NCBI GenBank assembly: GCA_937901805.1
Contig: CALDJI010000234.1
Location: forward strand, 1 to 6,188
Direction of reading: 5' to 3'
DNA from: an uncultured Clostridia bacterium
GTDB lineage: Bacteria > Bacillota > Clostridia > Oscillospirales > Ruminococcaceae
DNA length: 6,188 bases
Shown here: positions 5,444-6,188 of the stretch, piece by piece
How positions within the stretch are numbered: the stretch's first letter is position 1
Layout of the letters: the number at the start of each line of letters is the position of its first letter
Made by a program: the position numbers and the translations under genes
The notes under the pieces: generated by a model
Database searches by the model: none
The model's input: the letters and a program-made list of their open reading frames with translations, nothing else
Told to the model about the DNA's origin: nothing

Positions 5444-6188
5444 ATGGGCAAGTTTAAAATTGGCGTTATGGCCGACAGCTTCCGTACCGATTTCAAAACC
5501 GGTGTAGAAAAAGCTGCAAAACTCGGCGCAGATGGCATCCAGATGTACATGGTTGACGGAGAACTCGCTCCGAAAAATATGACCCCCGCAAAAATTGCCG
5601 AGGTCAAGGATATCATCAAATCCAACGGCGTGGAAATCTCCGCAGTCTGCGGCGATCCGGGCGGACATGGTTTTGCTATCAAAGCAGACAATCCGGAAAA
5701 GATCGCATTCTCCAAGAGAGTAGTTGAGATTACCAAAGAGCTCGGTGCAAACGTCGTCACCACCCATATCGGCGTGATCCCGGCAGATCCAACCTGCGAG
5801 CGTTACAAAGTCATGCAGGAAGCCTGCGCAGAACTCGGTGCATTTGCAGATTCCCTGGGCGTTTCCTTTGCAATTGAAACCGGCCCGGAAAAGGCAATCA
5901 CTCTCAAAGGCTTCCTTGACAGCCTTGGCAACAAGGGTATGAAAGTCAACTTTGACCCGGCAAACTTTGTCATGGTTACCGATCAAGATCCAGTGGAAGG
6001 CGTTGAAATCCTCAAAGATTACATCGTCCATACCCATGCAAAAGACGGCATCATGCTCCAAAAAACCGATCCGCAGGTCATCTATGACTTCTTTGCAGAG
6101 GGCGGCATTGAAGATATGCGTATGAGCGACTACTTCCTGGAAACTCCGCTTGGCGATGGAAAAGTTGACTTCAACGCTTACCTTGCAG
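5444..6188 (+). CDS. Sugar phosphate isomerase/epimerase, xylose-isomerase-like TIM barrel (3' end outside window)
   Basis: The window holds 248 residues beginning MGKFKIGVMADSFRTDF, with no stop before the edge. The ATG is preceded by GAGGTG (5431-5436) at seven bases, which fixes the start. The fold is that of the AP-endonuclease-2/xylose-isomerase-like family (PF01261): alternating strands and helices with likely metal and substrate residues His108 (TTHIG), Glu145 (AIETGPE), Asp171 (NFDPANF), and His196/His198 (IVHTHAKDG). The final metal-binding Glu of the family should follow just beyond the window. The expected full length is about 270-300 residues, so only a short C-terminal piece is missing. 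Substrate unknown; members act on keto-sugars, inositol derivatives or their phosphates. It is only distantly similar to the broken gene at 994 and differs in motif wording, so it is not a recent duplicate. It is divergent from the GntR gene and has its own strong promoter. Confidence 0.93.
   Translation, partial: MGKFKIGVMADSFRTDFKTGVEKAAKLGADGIQMYMVDGELAPKNMTPAKIAEVKDIIKSNGVEISAVCGDPGGHGFAIKADNPEKIAFSKRVVEITKELGANVVTTHIGVIPADPTCERYKVMQEACAELGAFADSLGVSFAIETGPEKAITLKGFLDSLGNKGMKVNFDPANFVMVTDQDPVEGVEILKDYIVHTHAKDGIMLQKTDPQVIYDFFAEGGIEDMRMSDYFLETPLGDGKVDFNAYLA

Noticed and set aside
5351..6061. 236-codon minus-strand open frame opposite the second isomerase-like gene
   Set aside because: It would cover the promoter and leader of the plus-strand gene, and its composition is that of an antisense shadow.
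1..6188. Search for CRISPR arrays, tRNA or rRNA genes, transposases, insertion-sequence ends and direct-repeat arrays
   Set aside because: I saw no regularly spaced repeats, cloverleaf sequence, transposase motifs or flanking target duplications anywhere in the window.

Overview
The window looks like chromosomal DNA from a low-to-mid G+C Bacillota, most likely a gut-type Clostridia (Oscillospiraceae/Ruminococcaceae-like). The reasons are strong GGAGG-type ribosome binding sites, sigma-A-like promoters often carrying an extended TG motif, many intrinsic terminators, and gene content typical of Clostridia: an M3 oligoendopeptidase, a DUF1461/TIGR01906 membrane protein, an aldo/keto reductase with two [4Fe-4S] motifs, an AraC regulator with a GyrI-like domain, a YtrA-type GntR regulator and two xylose-isomerase-like TIM-barrel proteins. 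G+C is roughly half by eye. Assignment below class level is not possible from this sequence.

Layout. 1-707 (+) is the C-terminal part of an M3 family zinc oligoendopeptidase, closed by a terminator at 724-749. A promoter at 893-921 drives a sugar phosphate isomerase/epimerase gene (994-1862, +) that is broken by a small internal deletion and frameshift near 1479-1497; a strong terminator follows at 1879-1911. A new promoter (1919-1947) serves a four-helix DUF1461 membrane protein (about 1992-2657, +) whose natural ATG at 2008 is one base out of frame across a run of seven A's. An aldo/keto reductase (2747-3751, +) follows from its own -10 box; its ribosome binding site and conserved N-terminus imply a start near 2711, where no start codon exists. 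A 16-bp bidirectional terminator (3755-3795) separates it from two minus-strand regulators, an AraC/GyrI-like protein (4675-3794) and a GntR/YtrA-type protein (5158-4787). From the shared intergenic region a second isomerase-like gene (5444 onward, +) diverges and runs off the end of the window.

How the parts relate. Almost every gene has its own promoter and terminator, so this is a string of single-gene units and not an operon. The GntR gene has a promoter whose spacer holds a near-perfect inverted repeat, suggesting autoregulation, and it lacks the ABC transporter genes that usually accompany YtrA-type regulators. The AraC and GntR genes lie in the same direction but a terminator separates them.

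The most notable signal is that three consecutive plus-strand genes (994-2750) each carry a lesion in the coding frame or the start site. This could be gene decay, slippage-based control in the A-run case, or sequence error. I did not find a convincing new multi-gene system; the remaining items are local regulatory or mutational features.
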